From contig JBPCVQ010000408.1 of assembly GCA_051010395.1 (NCBI GenBank), positions 1-43,161 of the forward strand: a DNA stretch of 43,161 nucleotides. Direction: 5' to 3'. The stretch comes from JANQPX01 sp051010395. GTDB lineage: Bacteria; Pseudomonadota; Alphaproteobacteria; Geminicoccales; Geminicoccaceae. The notes beneath the pieces were generated by a model, which ran no database searches, had not been told where the DNA came from, and worked only from the letters and a program-made list of their open reading frames with translations. Within the stretch, counting starts at the first letter, position 1, and every line of letters starts with the position of its first letter. Shown here piece by piece: positions 25,455 to 33,795 of the stretch. The translations under genes and the position numbers were made by a program.

Positions 25455-26585
25455 CTACATGAGATGACTGACAACATCAGCCGCGACGGCAAACGCATGG
25501 GTCATACCCTGCCCATTGGTCATGGTGACGGCGGTAACCCCATCTGCCGGCGTCAGGCGAAGGGCCTCGTCCTCTGGCAGATGGGCGTAGCGGCCGAGCC
25601 AACGTTCGGCGATATGCGGTTTCGGCAGTGAGATCATCGCCGCTAGTTCGTCCAGGATGAGACGATCGATCTCCTCCGATCGCTCCGAGCTCAAACCTTC
25701 ACCATAGCTGTGCGAGTCACCGATGGTCACACTGCCATCAGCTTCCTGACAGGCAATCACATGAATGCCATGTTCGAGGTGAGGACCATGTTTTCTTTTC
25801 TGCAGCTCCTTCAGACCCGGCAGGCTGGGGCATGAGGCAAAGGCGCTGTAGCGGGTGATGCTCAGGCCGCCCAAGATGAACGGCTGCAGCCGCCACCCAC
25901 CGGACTGAGGGTGTGTTCGCAACATCTGGAGCTGGCATGTCGTCACGCCTGTTGCCCGGAAGCTGTCGGGGAACAGGGCATCGAACTCATCTCCCCCGCA
26001 GATGATGACATGGTCGGCTTTGAAGCTGCCGATCGACGTTTCGACCAACGGTGGGTCGACGACCCGAACCTCCGTGGAGAAATGCATGGAGACGCCGCGC
26101 TCTCTTTGCAGCCAGTCGGCGATCTTCGCCATCGCCTGGCGCTGGTCGACTTTCCAGGCATCCGGGCTCCACAAACCTCCCAGAAGATTCTTCGAACAGA
26201 GGTCAGCCGCATGGCGGTTCAGGCCATCGCGTGTCAGCAGTTCAGCGTTATGGCCGGATAGGGAGGCAGACTGACAGAATTCTTCCAGGACACTCATCTC
26301 CTCGGGTTCGCGAGCCAGGAACAAACATCCGGACGGCACCATCCCGATGCCGGACTGAGGAGCGATTTCCTGCCAATCGGCGAGGGCACGCCTTGCATCC
26401 CGCAATTGTCGCCCTGGCGCCTGAGCGGCAATCGCGAGCATGCCGAAGTTTTGCACCGATGCGCCAAGCGCTCTCGAACTGCGTTCGAACACAGCGACGG
26501 ACAGGCCTGCCTTCGATGCCTGAACGGCGTGTGCCAGCCCCATGATGCCCGCACCGACAATCGCCAGGTCCCAGCGTTTCACCAT
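25455..26585 (-). CDS. FAD-dependent oxidoreductase of phosphonate clusters
   Basis: A 376-residue DAO-type flavoprotein. The FAD-binding motif VGAGIMGLAHA is at about residues 10-20, followed by the FERSSRALGASVQNFGM segment typical of the TIGR03364 group found beside AEP genes. Recurrent phosphonate-cluster flavoenzymes (PbfC/PbfD types) oxidise AEP or N-methyl-AEP to phosphonoacetaldehyde with oxygen. Here it would add an entry route for N-alkylated AEP. It lies 33 bp after phnZ and 60 bp before the pbfA-like gene. The upstream ribosome site is weak; a GTG one codon later could be the start. Confidence 0.78.
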   Translation of the reverse strand: MVKRWDLAIVGAGIMGLAHAVQASKAGLSVAVFERSSRALGASVQNFGMLAIAAQAPGRQLRDARRALADWQEIAPQSGIGMVPSGCLFLAREPEEMSVLEEFCQSASLSGHNAELLTRDGLNRHAADLCSKNLLGGLWSPDAWKVDQRQAMAKIADWLQRERGVSMHFSTEVRVVDPPLVETSIGSFKADHVIICGGDEFDALFPDSFRATGVTTCQLQMLRTHPQSGGWRLQPFILGGLSITRYSAFASCPSLPGLKELQKRKHGPHLEHGIHVIACQEADGSVTIGDSHSYGEGLSSERSEEIDRLILDELAAMISLPKPHIAERWLGRYAHLPEDEALRLTPADGVTAVTMTNGQGMTHAFAVAADVVSHLM

Positions 26586-26618
26586 CCGCCGATCCGAAGC
26601 GCTGTCATTGAAGCCGGA

Positions 26619-27218
26619 TCAAAGGTCTGGGCTACCGCAATGAGCGTTCACCACGCGCTGAACCATCGGTGCGAAATGGGCAAATGGCGGCGTGTTCAGC
26701 CCGGCGATCTTGCCGCCGTCATCGAGATGGCGAACTTTGACGATGGCGTCCAGATTGGGATTGGTTTCGAAAGCTTTGATCTCTTCTGCACTCATCAGGC
26801 CACCCTGGAGATTCAAGGAATGGACCGATGCTGCCGACAGCTTTGTAAAGTAGTCAGGATCTTTCGTGCAGAGATAGCGTTTGGCGGCGACGTGGTAGCG
26901 TACGCAATCGGTAACGATGGTCGGGAAGAAGCGCTCGAGAATACTGGCTCCCGCGTCCTCGTGATGCCTGTCCTCGGTGTCCTCCATCGAGAAGGTGCCG
27001 AACTCGCTGGTGAAATGGCCGATGTCGTGGAGGAGAGCGGCAACGATGATCGTCTCGTCTTCGCCGTTCTGCTCGGCTGTGTGCGCGCCTTGCAGCATAT
27101 GCTCGGCGATGGTCACCGGCTCGCCCAGATATTCTTCCGCACCTCGGCGCTCGAAGACATCGGCAAGGAACGAAGCGATGCTGTCGGGGGCCAATCCGGC
27201 CTTGTCGGGAACGCTCAT
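26619..27218 (-). CDS. phnZ: PhnZ-like HD-domain C-P bond-cleaving oxygenase
   Basis: A 199-residue HD-domain protein matching mixed-valent di-iron PhnZ, which turns (R)-1-hydroxy-AEP and oxygen into glycine and phosphate. The iron ligands map to H40, H64-D65 (LLHDIGHF), H86 and H109, with K113 in the HVAAKRYL stretch. The PhnZ-specific gate residues are kept: Y30 and E33 (EEYLGEPVT), equivalent to Tyr24 and Glu27 of the characterised enzyme. The start beginning MSVPDK overlaps the phnY* stop as ATGA; a longer frame to 27371 is a shadow of phnY*. Confidence 0.88.
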   Translation of the reverse strand: MSVPDKAGLAPDSIASFLADVFERRGAEEYLGEPVTIAEHMLQGAHTAEQNGEDETIIVAALLHDIGHFTSEFGTFSMEDTEDRHHEDAGASILERFFPTIVTDCVRYHVAAKRYLCTKDPDYFTKLSAASVHSLNLQGGLMSAEEIKAFETNPNLDAIVKVRHLDDGGKIAGLNTPPFAHFAPMVQRVVNAHCGSPDL

Positions 27219-28372
27219 ATCGCAGTCTCCAGCTTTTGAGCCTCCAGGACGGAGAGTGTCGAGAGCAGACCGTCCTTGTCGGCGTAGCAGCCCTGCAGCC
27301 AGCGTGAGCCGCCGCTTCCGGCGTAGCCGGTGCGCCCGTGCAGCACCCGTGTGTTGTCGACGATGAAGCACTCGCCGGGCGCCAGTTTGAAGCCGACCGC
27401 CATGGCCGGATCGTCGATGATCTCGCTGAGCCGGCGATAGGCGGCGTAATAATCGTCCATATCGTCGAAGGGTACATCGATGATGGGCGCCGTGCTCCGA
27501 TTGTTGAAGCGAAGGCCCGTAAGCTCGCCATCCGGACCGAGCTCGATCATCGGTCTTTTCGCATGGAGATACACGTCTCCGGCGCCGCGATAGTCGAACC
27601 GAGCGCAGTAGTTCGCGAGCAACGCGAGCCCCTTCTTATCCTCGGCCTCCAGTCGCAGACTGGCCCGGAAGCCGTCCACGATCTGGCTGTCGCCGCCGTC
27701 TGCCGAGTTTTCGAGGCAGTAGAGAATTTGCAGTGTCGGCACCGGATCTCGATAGGGATTGTCGGTATGTGCCTGCAGTCCCAGCCCGGTGTAAGCGAGG
27801 TTGGTCGGGTTCACCTCGGTGCGCACCTCGAACCACCTGCCGTAATTGGTCTCGCGGACATAGCCGAAAAGAGCCGCAACTCTCAACAGCGCGCCGCTGT
27901 CCACCGGGCCACCGGTCAGCTTGGCGAAGCCGTAGCGGCGGATATGGCCCAGCCAGGCGCATAGCCTGTCCGGCTGGTCGGAAATGGTTTGAAAATCATC
28001 TGATAGCGGCGCGATATCGAGTGTGCCGTCCCAGCTCTCGACGTTCGGGGGGAGATGCAGGCCTGCGACCTTCGTCTGACGATCATAGGCGTTTTCGCGC
28101 AGCCATGCCGATGGAAACTGCACTCTCTTCCCTTCTGGAGAAAAGAGGACATCCAACTCATCCTCGATGATGTCAGCCTCGGCGATGCGTGTCGATGCGG
28201 GGATGTCTTGGAGCGTGATCAGCCGTTGGCCATTCGAGGGCGATCGGGTCGCTTCGTCCAGGGCATTGTCCCGCAGCCAGACCGCATGAAATCGTCGCAC
28301 ATTGCCATCGGCCCACTCAGCCTCCAGCGCCAGCCCCTCATCAAGCAGTCCGACCGACGTCAACCTCATCAT
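27215..28372 (-). CDS. phnY*: PhnY*-like Fe(II)/2-oxoglutarate-dependent AEP hydroxylase
   Basis: A 385-residue dioxygenase of the TauD/gamma-butyrobetaine hydroxylase family, with a short N-terminal domain (about 10-95, HAVWLRDNALDE) like that of gamma-butyrobetaine hydroxylase. Iron ligands H202 and D204 (AHTDNPYR) and H345, and the oxoglutarate-binding R347 region (VLHGRTGY), are present. PhnY* makes (R)-1-hydroxy-AEP from AEP. Direct coupling to the HD gene identifies the pair as PhnY*-PhnZ. It is the first gene of a five-gene leftward operon. Translation may start at either of two adjacent ATG codons, preceded by AAAGGGA. Confidence 0.88.
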   Translation of the reverse strand: MMRLTSVGLLDEGLALEAEWADGNVRRFHAVWLRDNALDEATRSPSNGQRLITLQDIPASTRIAEADIIEDELDVLFSPEGKRVQFPSAWLRENAYDRQTKVAGLHLPPNVESWDGTLDIAPLSDDFQTISDQPDRLCAWLGHIRRYGFAKLTGGPVDSGALLRVAALFGYVRETNYGRWFEVRTEVNPTNLAYTGLGLQAHTDNPYRDPVPTLQILYCLENSADGGDSQIVDGFRASLRLEAEDKKGLALLANYCARFDYRGAGDVYLHAKRPMIELGPDGELTGLRFNNRSTAPIIDVPFDDMDDYYAAYRRLSEIIDDPAMAVGFKLAPGECFIVDNTRVLHGRTGYAGSGGSRWLQGCYADKDGLLSTLSVLEAQKLETAI

Positions 28373-28467
28373 GAATCCCTTTCATGCCAAGCCGTCGACC
28401 TTGAGTGTCGCCAAGTGTATGCATAACGACAAGCAATGTATTATATGACTATGGGATGGTTTTAGTT

Positions 28468-28727
28468 ATGGCTAGCAGCAGATCCCCATCCTCGCTCCCA
28501 CCGCTTGAATGGCTGCGCTGTCTGAGGCAGGCGTCCTGCTCGGCTCGCTAGAGCTGATAGCCGGGGAGATCAAGAGTGGAAGGCTGGTGCGTCTACCGGA
28601 ACCATCGACGCGCATGGACAACGCACACTGGATTACCTGGCCTGCTTCTGCCGTCGTTTACAATGAACGAGCGCTTGTCGTGGACATGCTGTGCCATTCA
28701 TTTTCAGATGACGCATCTGACGCATAG
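28468..28727 (+). pseudogene. Internally deleted GcvA-like LysR regulator remnant
   Basis: From the ATG at 28468, 17 residues (MASSRSPSSLPPLEWLR) read like the N-terminus of a GcvA-type LysR protein. The frame then fails. In the frame of 28509-28727, about 68 residues read like the C-terminus of the same family (GVLLGSLELIAGEIKSGRLV near the start and a W-x-x-W segment later). About 0.65 kb of the expected 900 bp is missing, with the junction near 28516-28523. It is divergent from phnY* across 95 bp, the classic place for that operon's activator. The control of the phnY*Z operon may therefore have passed to another regulator. Confidence 0.6.
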
Positions 28728-28775
28728 AAAACTTGACGAAATCATAGGTCGTCTTGGCGAGAGCTTACGCCACAT

Positions 28776-28813
28776 AAAAATCTGCCGCTCCGGATTGGAT
28801 GCCAGAGCGGCAG
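28776..28813 (-). terminator. Rho-independent terminator of the RTX gene
   Basis: On the minus strand a perfect 9-bp stem (CTGCCGCTC / GAGCGGCAG) with a 14-nt loop is followed by ATTTTT. It starts 25 bp after the RTX gene stop and ends the leftward secretion locus. The 28728-28775 stretch between it and the LysR remnant shows nothing further. Confidence 0.8.
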
Positions 28814-28837
28814 GCTGCATATCAAGCTCTCACGGTG

Positions 28838-30781
28838 TTAGGCAACGCCGCTATCGAAATCACCGTCGCTGAGATCATCGGCATCGACACCCTGCAGGGT
28901 GATGTTGACGTCGCCGACACTCACCAGAGCGTCGCCGCCTTGCTGGCTGATGTTGATGTCGACGTCGCCGAAGGCGCTGAAGTCGAGCGTGTCGACACCG
29001 GTCTGGAAGTCCTGGATGACATCATTGCCGTCACCAGCTGCAAAAACGAACGTGTCGGCACCGACAAGGCCAGTGCCATCGCCCTTCAGGAGATCGTTGC
29101 CAGTGCCGCCGATGATGATGTCGTTACCATTGCCCGCGGCCTCGTTATCGCCGCGGACGACATCGTCGCCGGCGCCACCGAGAACGATGTCGTCATCCTG
29201 CGAGCCGAAGACGAAGTCATTGCCATCACCACCATCGAGGAAATCTTCACCGTTGAACCCGACGATAGCGTCATCGCCGCCAAAGCCGACAATGACGTCG
29301 TCGCCGGTATTGCCAAAGGCGACACCGTCATTGTTGTCTGTGCCCGTAACGGTCAGCCCGCCCTGAGCGTTGGCAACGGATTGCTGCACGGCGGCAGGGG
29401 CATTCGGCGCGTCGATGCCAAAGTCGGCGGCGTTCCGTCCGCCAGCAATGTTGCCGCCGCCGTCGTTCTCGATGACGACCTCTTGCTCGACAACCTCTTC
29501 AACTTCTTCCTCGACGATCTCTACTTCCTCGCCGTCGTCCTCAAGTGCAACGTTGTTGCCGAGCGCAAAGTCGCCGTCGCTGAGATCATCGGCATCGATA
29601 CCCTGCAGGGTGATGTTGACGTCGCCGACACTCACCAGAGCGTCGCCGCCTTGCTGGCTGATGTTGATGTCGACGTCGCCGAAGGCGCTAATGTCGAGCG
29701 TATCGACACCCGTCTGGAAGTCCTGGATCCTGTCGTTGCCGTCACCAGCTGCAAAAACGAACGTGTCGGCACCGACAAGGCCAGTGCCATCGCCCTTCAG
29801 GAGATCGTTGCCAGCGCCGCCGATGATCGTATCGGCGCCATTGCCAGCGGCCTCGTTGTCGCCTCTGACAATATCGTCACCGGCACCGCCGATCACCACA
29901 TCGTCGCCACCGGAGCCAAAGGCGAGATCATTGCCGTCGCCGACGTCGATAAAGTCATTGCCATCGAAGCCGACAGCGGCATCGTCGCCGCCGAAGGTGA
30001 CGATGACATCGTCGCCATTCTCACCAAAGGCGGCAGGATCGTTGCCGTCCGTCCCGGTAACATCGAAGCCGCCCTGGCCGTTGGGCACACGCGAAAAGAC
30101 CTCTGCCGGCGCATCGGGGGCCACGTTTGAAAAAGCCGCCTCCGGTGCGTCGACAACACCTACGTCGCCGGCATCATCGTCGACCACAGCATCGTCGGCT
30201 GCGCCGGCGTCATCGCCAATTTCATTGACGATGTCGGCACCCGCGACCTGTACACGCACACCGTCCGGGAAGTTGACGAGAAGATCGTTGGCATTGGCGA
30301 CAAACTGCTCAGGCGAGACACCGCCGCTGATCTGAACCGTGGTGTTGGCGCCTTCGAAATCGAGAAGGGTGCGGCCATTTTCCAGGCGGGAGGCATTGAT
30401 CGCCGTCACGCCGTCGAGCAGCGTACCGTCGATTTGATCCTCGAGCGAGAACTCGGGGAAAATGTCGTTGCCGCCATTGGTCTCAGGGAAGAAGGTGTCA
30501 GAACCGGCACCGCCGACCACCCTCAGATCATCGCCTGCACCCGGGATGATGAAGTCGTCGCCTGCCAGGCCAAAGAAGGTGTCATTGCCGTCGCCGCCGC
30601 GCAGCACATCGCTGACATCACCAACGCTTGTTCCGGTGATCACGTCATCGCCTGCGCCACCATCAATATCGACGGGGTCGACAAAGTTGCTCTGGTTCAG
30701 CGTGTCATTGCCGTCCGTGCCCTGAACGACCCGTCTGTCGACATTGTCGACAGAGCGGCCTCCTACCTGACTTGTCGCCAT
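28838..30781 (-). CDS. RTX-type calcium-binding protein, probable type I secretion substrate
   Basis: A 647-residue protein rich in Asp, Gly and Asn, with many GGxGxDxxx-like nonapeptides (GGAGDDVITG, GGDGNDTFFG, GGDGNDFVFG) that wind into Ca-binding beta-rolls. It has no Cys, Trp, Tyr or His that I can find and only two Lys, as expected for a strongly acidic protein that folds outside the cell in calcium. Residues about 205-411 and 442-647 are two copies of one module, joined by a Glu-rich linker (EEVEIVEEEVEEVVEQEV). It has no Sec signal; the C-terminal end (DLSDGDFDSGVA) may be the type I export signal. No enzyme domain is visible, so an adhesive or matrix role is likeliest. Confidence 0.85.
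   Translation of the reverse strand: MATSQVGGRSVDNVDRRVVQGTDGNDTLNQSNFVDPVDIDGGAGDDVITGTSVGDVSDVLRGGDGNDTFFGLAGDDFIIPGAGDDLRVVGGAGSDTFFPETNGGNDIFPEFSLEDQIDGTLLDGVTAINASRLENGRTLLDFEGANTTVQISGGVSPEQFVANANDLLVNFPDGVRVQVAGADIVNEIGDDAGAADDAVVDDDAGDVGVVDAPEAAFSNVAPDAPAEVFSRVPNGQGGFDVTGTDGNDPAAFGENGDDVIVTFGGDDAAVGFDGNDFIDVGDGNDLAFGSGGDDVVIGGAGDDIVRGDNEAAGNGADTIIGGAGNDLLKGDGTGLVGADTFVFAAGDGNDRIQDFQTGVDTLDISAFGDVDINISQQGGDALVSVGDVNITLQGIDADDLSDGDFALGNNVALEDDGEEVEIVEEEVEEVVEQEVVIENDGGGNIAGGRNAADFGIDAPNAPAAVQQSVANAQGGLTVTGTDNNDGVAFGNTGDDVIVGFGGDDAIVGFNGEDFLDGGDGNDFVFGSQDDDIVLGGAGDDVVRGDNEAAGNGNDIIIGGTGNDLLKGDGTGLVGADTFVFAAGDGNDVIQDFQTGVDTLDFSAFGDVDINISQQGGDALVSVGDVNITLQGVDADDLSDGDFDSGVA
28868..29116 (-). 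repeat. Near-identical internal repeat of the RTX gene, copy 1
   Basis: This 249-bp segment recurs at 29579-29827, offset by 711 bp (237 codons), with roughly ten to fifteen differences. It encodes the stretch that includes LLKGDGTGLVGADTFVFAAG and DVDINISQQGG. The flanking parts of the two modules are much more diverged, so identity is confined to this part. Confidence 0.85.
29579..29827 (-). repeat. Near-identical internal repeat of the RTX gene, copy 2
   Basis: Second copy of the 249-bp repeat, lying in the middle of the gene and encoding the end of the first RTX module. Its match to copy 1 is about 95% at the DNA level, far above the rest of the modules. This points to recent duplication or gene conversion restricted to the module ends. 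Confidence 0.85.
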
Positions 30782-30957
30782 ACTAACATTCCCCCCAATA
30801 GAATTGTACTACACTAAGCTTCAAGATTCTGCGAACAGCGCAGCGTCCGTTTTGTTCCTTTTTTACTTTTTGAAAGTCAGTGATTCTAAGGGCTTGTCGC
30901 CGAACAATATGATACGCTCTTGGAACTCAGATCATCATCCGGCGCACAGCGCCCATA

Positions 30958-30989
30958 TTCAGAACCAAGCATCTTCAGAACCAAGCATC
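30958..30989. repeat. 16-bp tandem duplication over the end of the TolC-type gene
   Basis: TTCAGAACCAAGCATC occurs twice in direct succession (30958-30973 and 30974-30989). The inner copy carries the stop codon and last codons (DAWF) of the outer-membrane protein; the outer copy lies just after it. Because the duplicated unit includes the stop, the protein end is unchanged. It looks like a simple slippage duplication. Confidence 0.8.
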
Positions 30990-32378
30990 GCGCACGGCCC
31001 GAAAGTCGGCCTCGATGTCGTAGCTCTGGGTATCGAGTTTGAGTCCATCGACGGTAAAGCTACCGAGAAGCGACAGGGCTTGAAAACGGGCGGCGAGGTG
31101 GTCACGTTTGGCGCGTGCAAGTTCGATCGAAACATCAAGAAGTTCCTGCTCGCCATTCAGGAGATCAAGAGCCGTGCGCTCGCCCAGACGATGCTCCTTG
31201 ACCAGGCCGTCGAGGGCGGTTTCCGCTAAATCGACCCCTTTCGTCAGGCGCTCGATCTGGGTGCGGCTTGACGTCCAGTCCTCCCAAGCGCTTGCTGCCT
31301 GGCGCTCAACGCTTCGTCTCGTGGACTGAACCTCGGCCCGGCGCTGGTCTGCAGTCCTTTTGCTCTGACGGCTACGGCTGCCATAGGTGCCTTCGTAGAG
31401 TGGAAGGGTGAGTCGAAGTTCCACACTGGCGGCCGCAAAATCATCATCGAGATCGACGGATTCGTCCGTAGCCTCGGAGAAATATTGTACGCTGCCGACA
31501 AGGTCGACGTCCGGGCCCGTCCACCCATTGGCGACGTCGACGTCATGGCGCGCCGCGATTTCCGTAAAAGCTGCGGCCTTGATCGCCAGATTGGATTGAA
31601 GAGCGAGAAGCTCGAGATCGGCAAGACTGGGCGGCATGGCATAGCGAACGTCATTCGGTGTTGCGAGACGTTCCGGCTGGCTCCCCGTGACTTCGACGAA
31701 GGCGGCCCGGCTTGCCGCAAGGGTCGCCTCCACCCGGGCGAGGTTGGCCTCCGTGCGGGCAAGCCGGGTTTCACCTTGGGTGAGGTCGGTCTTGGTCGCC
31801 GCACCCGCTTTCAACTGACGGCGAAAGGCAGAGACCTGATCACCAACAATTGCGGCGCTTTTCTTCGACAGATCGAGAATGGTCTGGTCGCGAAGAACGT
31901 CGAGATAGGCATTCGCTGCTTGCAGCAGAATATCCTGTTCGGCTGCCCGGTATCTTTCGCGTTGTGCAAGGATGACGCTCTCAGCACTGCTGACGCCAGC
32001 CGACGTCCGGCCGCCTCGATAAAGCGGCTGGGTCAGCGTGATGCCGGCGGCTGCCGTGATGCTGGCCGCGTCTTCATCATCATTGGCCGTGAACTCGTAG
32101 TCGCCGCCGGCGCGCACGAAACTGGAAAGGCTCGGACGGTAGCCGGCCAGCGCCTGTGGCCTCTGTTCATTGACGGCCCGCAGTTCCTCTCGCGCCGCTA
32201 TGAGGGTCGCGTTCGTGGCATAAGCGCTGATGAGCGCTTCCTCCAAGGATTGGCCAAGGGACGGCAAAGAAAAGAAGGCAGGAGCCAGTCCGAAAAGGAA
32301 AACAAAAGTTCGATATCGACCTGTGGAGGTTTGGCCGTTAAAGCGCCGCCTTGTCGCTTCATTATTCTTGCCAGGCAC
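30975..32378 (-). CDS. TolC-family outer-membrane channel of the type I secretion system
   Basis: A 467-residue outer-membrane efflux protein (OEP family). After a signal peptide (about residues 20-44, ending LPSLGQS) come two OEP repeats with long helical segments, including SLEEALISAYATN at the start and LTLPLYEGTYGSRSR midway. I start it at GTG 32378 because AAGGAG lies 8 nt upstream; the open frame to 32450 reads through the adaptor gene. It overlaps the adaptor stop by 17 nt. With the HlyD-type and PrtD-type proteins it forms the exit duct for the RTX protein. A 193-bp gap follows before the RTX gene, which likely has its own promoter. Confidence 0.85.
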   Translation of the reverse strand: MPGKNNEATRRRFNGQTSTGRYRTFVFLFGLAPAFFSLPSLGQSLEEALISAYATNATLIAAREELRAVNEQRPQALAGYRPSLSSFVRAGGDYEFTANDDEDAASITAAAGITLTQPLYRGGRTSAGVSSAESVILAQRERYRAAEQDILLQAANAYLDVLRDQTILDLSKKSAAIVGDQVSAFRRQLKAGAATKTDLTQGETRLARTEANLARVEATLAASRAAFVEVTGSQPERLATPNDVRYAMPPSLADLELLALQSNLAIKAAAFTEIAARHDVDVANGWTGPDVDLVGSVQYFSEATDESVDLDDDFAAASVELRLTLPLYEGTYGSRSRQSKRTADQRRAEVQSTRRSVERQAASAWEDWTSSRTQIERLTKGVDLAETALDGLVKEHRLGERTALDLLNGEQELLDVSIELARAKRDHLAARFQALSLLGSFTVDGLKLDTQSYDIEADFRAVRDAWF

Positions 32379-33795
32379 GCTGGAAGCTCCTTTGGATGGG
32401 ATGTAGCAGATATTGAAGCATCGTGCGCTCGCCGGCGACGATGATGACATCCGCCGGCATACCGGCGGTCAAACGCTGACCTTCGCCAAGCCTGGAAATT
32501 TCGGGCTCGGGCACTTCGATCGTCGCCTGATAGAAAGGTTGCCCGCTCAAATCGTCGACCAGCCGGTCGGCGGAAACATGCATGACCTTACCGGTAAGGG
32601 TCGGTGTCGAGCCGATTTCAAAGGCGGTGAACAGGACATTGGCTTTCATGTCCTGATGAATGAGGTCGATATCGGATGGTGAGACTCGCGCGTCGACCAC
32701 AAGCTGCTCGTTGGTCGGCACCAGTTCCATGATCACGTCGCCAGCACCGATGACACCGCCTTCGGTATTGGCTTTGAGGTTGACCACGATACCGTCGATC
32801 GGCGCCTTGACTTCAATCTGGTCAAGAACGTGGCGTGCATTTCCGAGGCGTTCCCTGCTGTCGAGGAGGCGGGCCCTGGTGTCACGCAGATCGGTAGCGA
32901 CCTGTTCCTGGTGGGCTTTTCGTACCTGGAGAATCTCAAGCTCTTTCTCGCCAATTCTATTCTCAATTCCGGCGACCGATGCATCGACCGAGCCGCCCTC
33001 GCCAACCAATTGTTGGCGCTCACGCTCAAGGGCGAGAACGCGGGTTTTCTGCGTGAGGCCATCTTTCAGGAGGTCGCGCAGGCCTTCGAGTTCATCTTCG
33101 AGGAGCAAGACTTGCTTATCCTTCGAGGCGCGCTCGGCGCTTAGCCCCTGGATCTCCTGTCTTGATTGCGCGATCTGCTTGGAGAGGATGCTTTCCTGGC
33201 CTTTCAGGCTGGCCTGGCGCGTGGAAAAAAGCTTGGTCTGGCCATCCAGAATGCTCTGAACTCCAGGTTGATCAGTGCGCCGAAGAAGCTCAGCCGGAAA
33301 CGCGATCTCTGCAAGCTCGTCGCGCTCAGCGAACAGGCGCGCCTGTTCGGCCAAGGCGGAATCATAGGCGCCCTGGAGAATATCATAGGCGGCACCAGCA
33401 CTGGTCTGATCGAGCCTGAGCAGCACCTGGCCACGGGCGACATGGTCGCCTTCGCTGATCGACAAACGCTCGATGACGCCGCCTTCCTGGTGCTGCACCA
33501 ACCGTCGTCTTCCATCCACGATCACCGTGCCGGCGGCGATTACGCCACTGTCCAGCGGCGCAAACGCAGCCCAGCTGCCGAAACCGCCAACCAGAAGAAC
33601 GACGACAGCCATTCCCCGTCGCGCATAGCGCATGGGATCGAAATTGGTATTGGGATGATCATCTTGATCCTCCTGCATGCTGCCGGAGATCAAGGCATGA
33701 TCGGTCACCCCTGCCATTCGCACGGTTCGCCTGACAGCGGCGGGGATACCGAAGCCGAGGGCGCGGATTGCCGATATCTTGCTGGAAGCGCTCAT
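32362..33795 (-). CDS. HlyD-family periplasmic adaptor of the type I secretion system
   Basis: A 477-residue membrane fusion protein starting MSASSKIS, overlapping the ABC gene stop as ATGA. One transmembrane helix lies near residues 60-80 (GMAVVVLLVGGFGSW). The N-terminal lipoyl half (VQHQEGGVIERLSISEGDHV) is followed by a long coiled coil (about 170-320), the second lipoyl half (VLDQIEVKAPIDGIVV) and a C-terminal beta-barrel (about 360-450). This is the PrtE/HlyD layout of type I systems. The ORF that runs on to 33879 is read-through of the ABC gene. Confidence 0.9.
   Translation of the reverse strand: MSASSKISAIRALGFGIPAAVRRTVRMAGVTDHALISGSMQEDQDDHPNTNFDPMRYARRGMAVVVLLVGGFGSWAAFAPLDSGVIAAGTVIVDGRRRLVQHQEGGVIERLSISEGDHVARGQVLLRLDQTSAGAAYDILQGAYDSALAEQARLFAERDELAEIAFPAELLRRTDQPGVQSILDGQTKLFSTRQASLKGQESILSKQIAQSRQEIQGLSAERASKDKQVLLLEDELEGLRDLLKDGLTQKTRVLALERERQQLVGEGGSVDASVAGIENRIGEKELEILQVRKAHQEQVATDLRDTRARLLDSRERLGNARHVLDQIEVKAPIDGIVVNLKANTEGGVIGAGDVIMELVPTNEQLVVDARVSPSDIDLIHQDMKANVLFTAFEIGSTPTLTGKVMHVSADRLVDDLSGQPFYQATIEVPEPEISRLGEGQRLTAGMPADVIIVAGERTMLQYLLHPIQRSFQRAWQE

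Noticed and set aside
26619..27371. Longer start for phnZ at 27371
   Set aside because: The extra 51 residues are a shadow of phnY*; the ATGA overlap and PhnZ alignment favour the start at 27218.
28868..29827. CRISPR-like array or satellite in the RTX region
   Set aside because: The repeats are in frame, of nonapeptide and module size, and encode calcium-binding motifs; there are no uniform spacers.
28799..30335. Long plus-strand frames (28799-30130 and 29370-30335)
   Set aside because: They are antisense to the RTX gene, whose repetitive GC-rich codons leave the other strand open. The minus-strand protein has clear RTX repeats, a start and a terminator.
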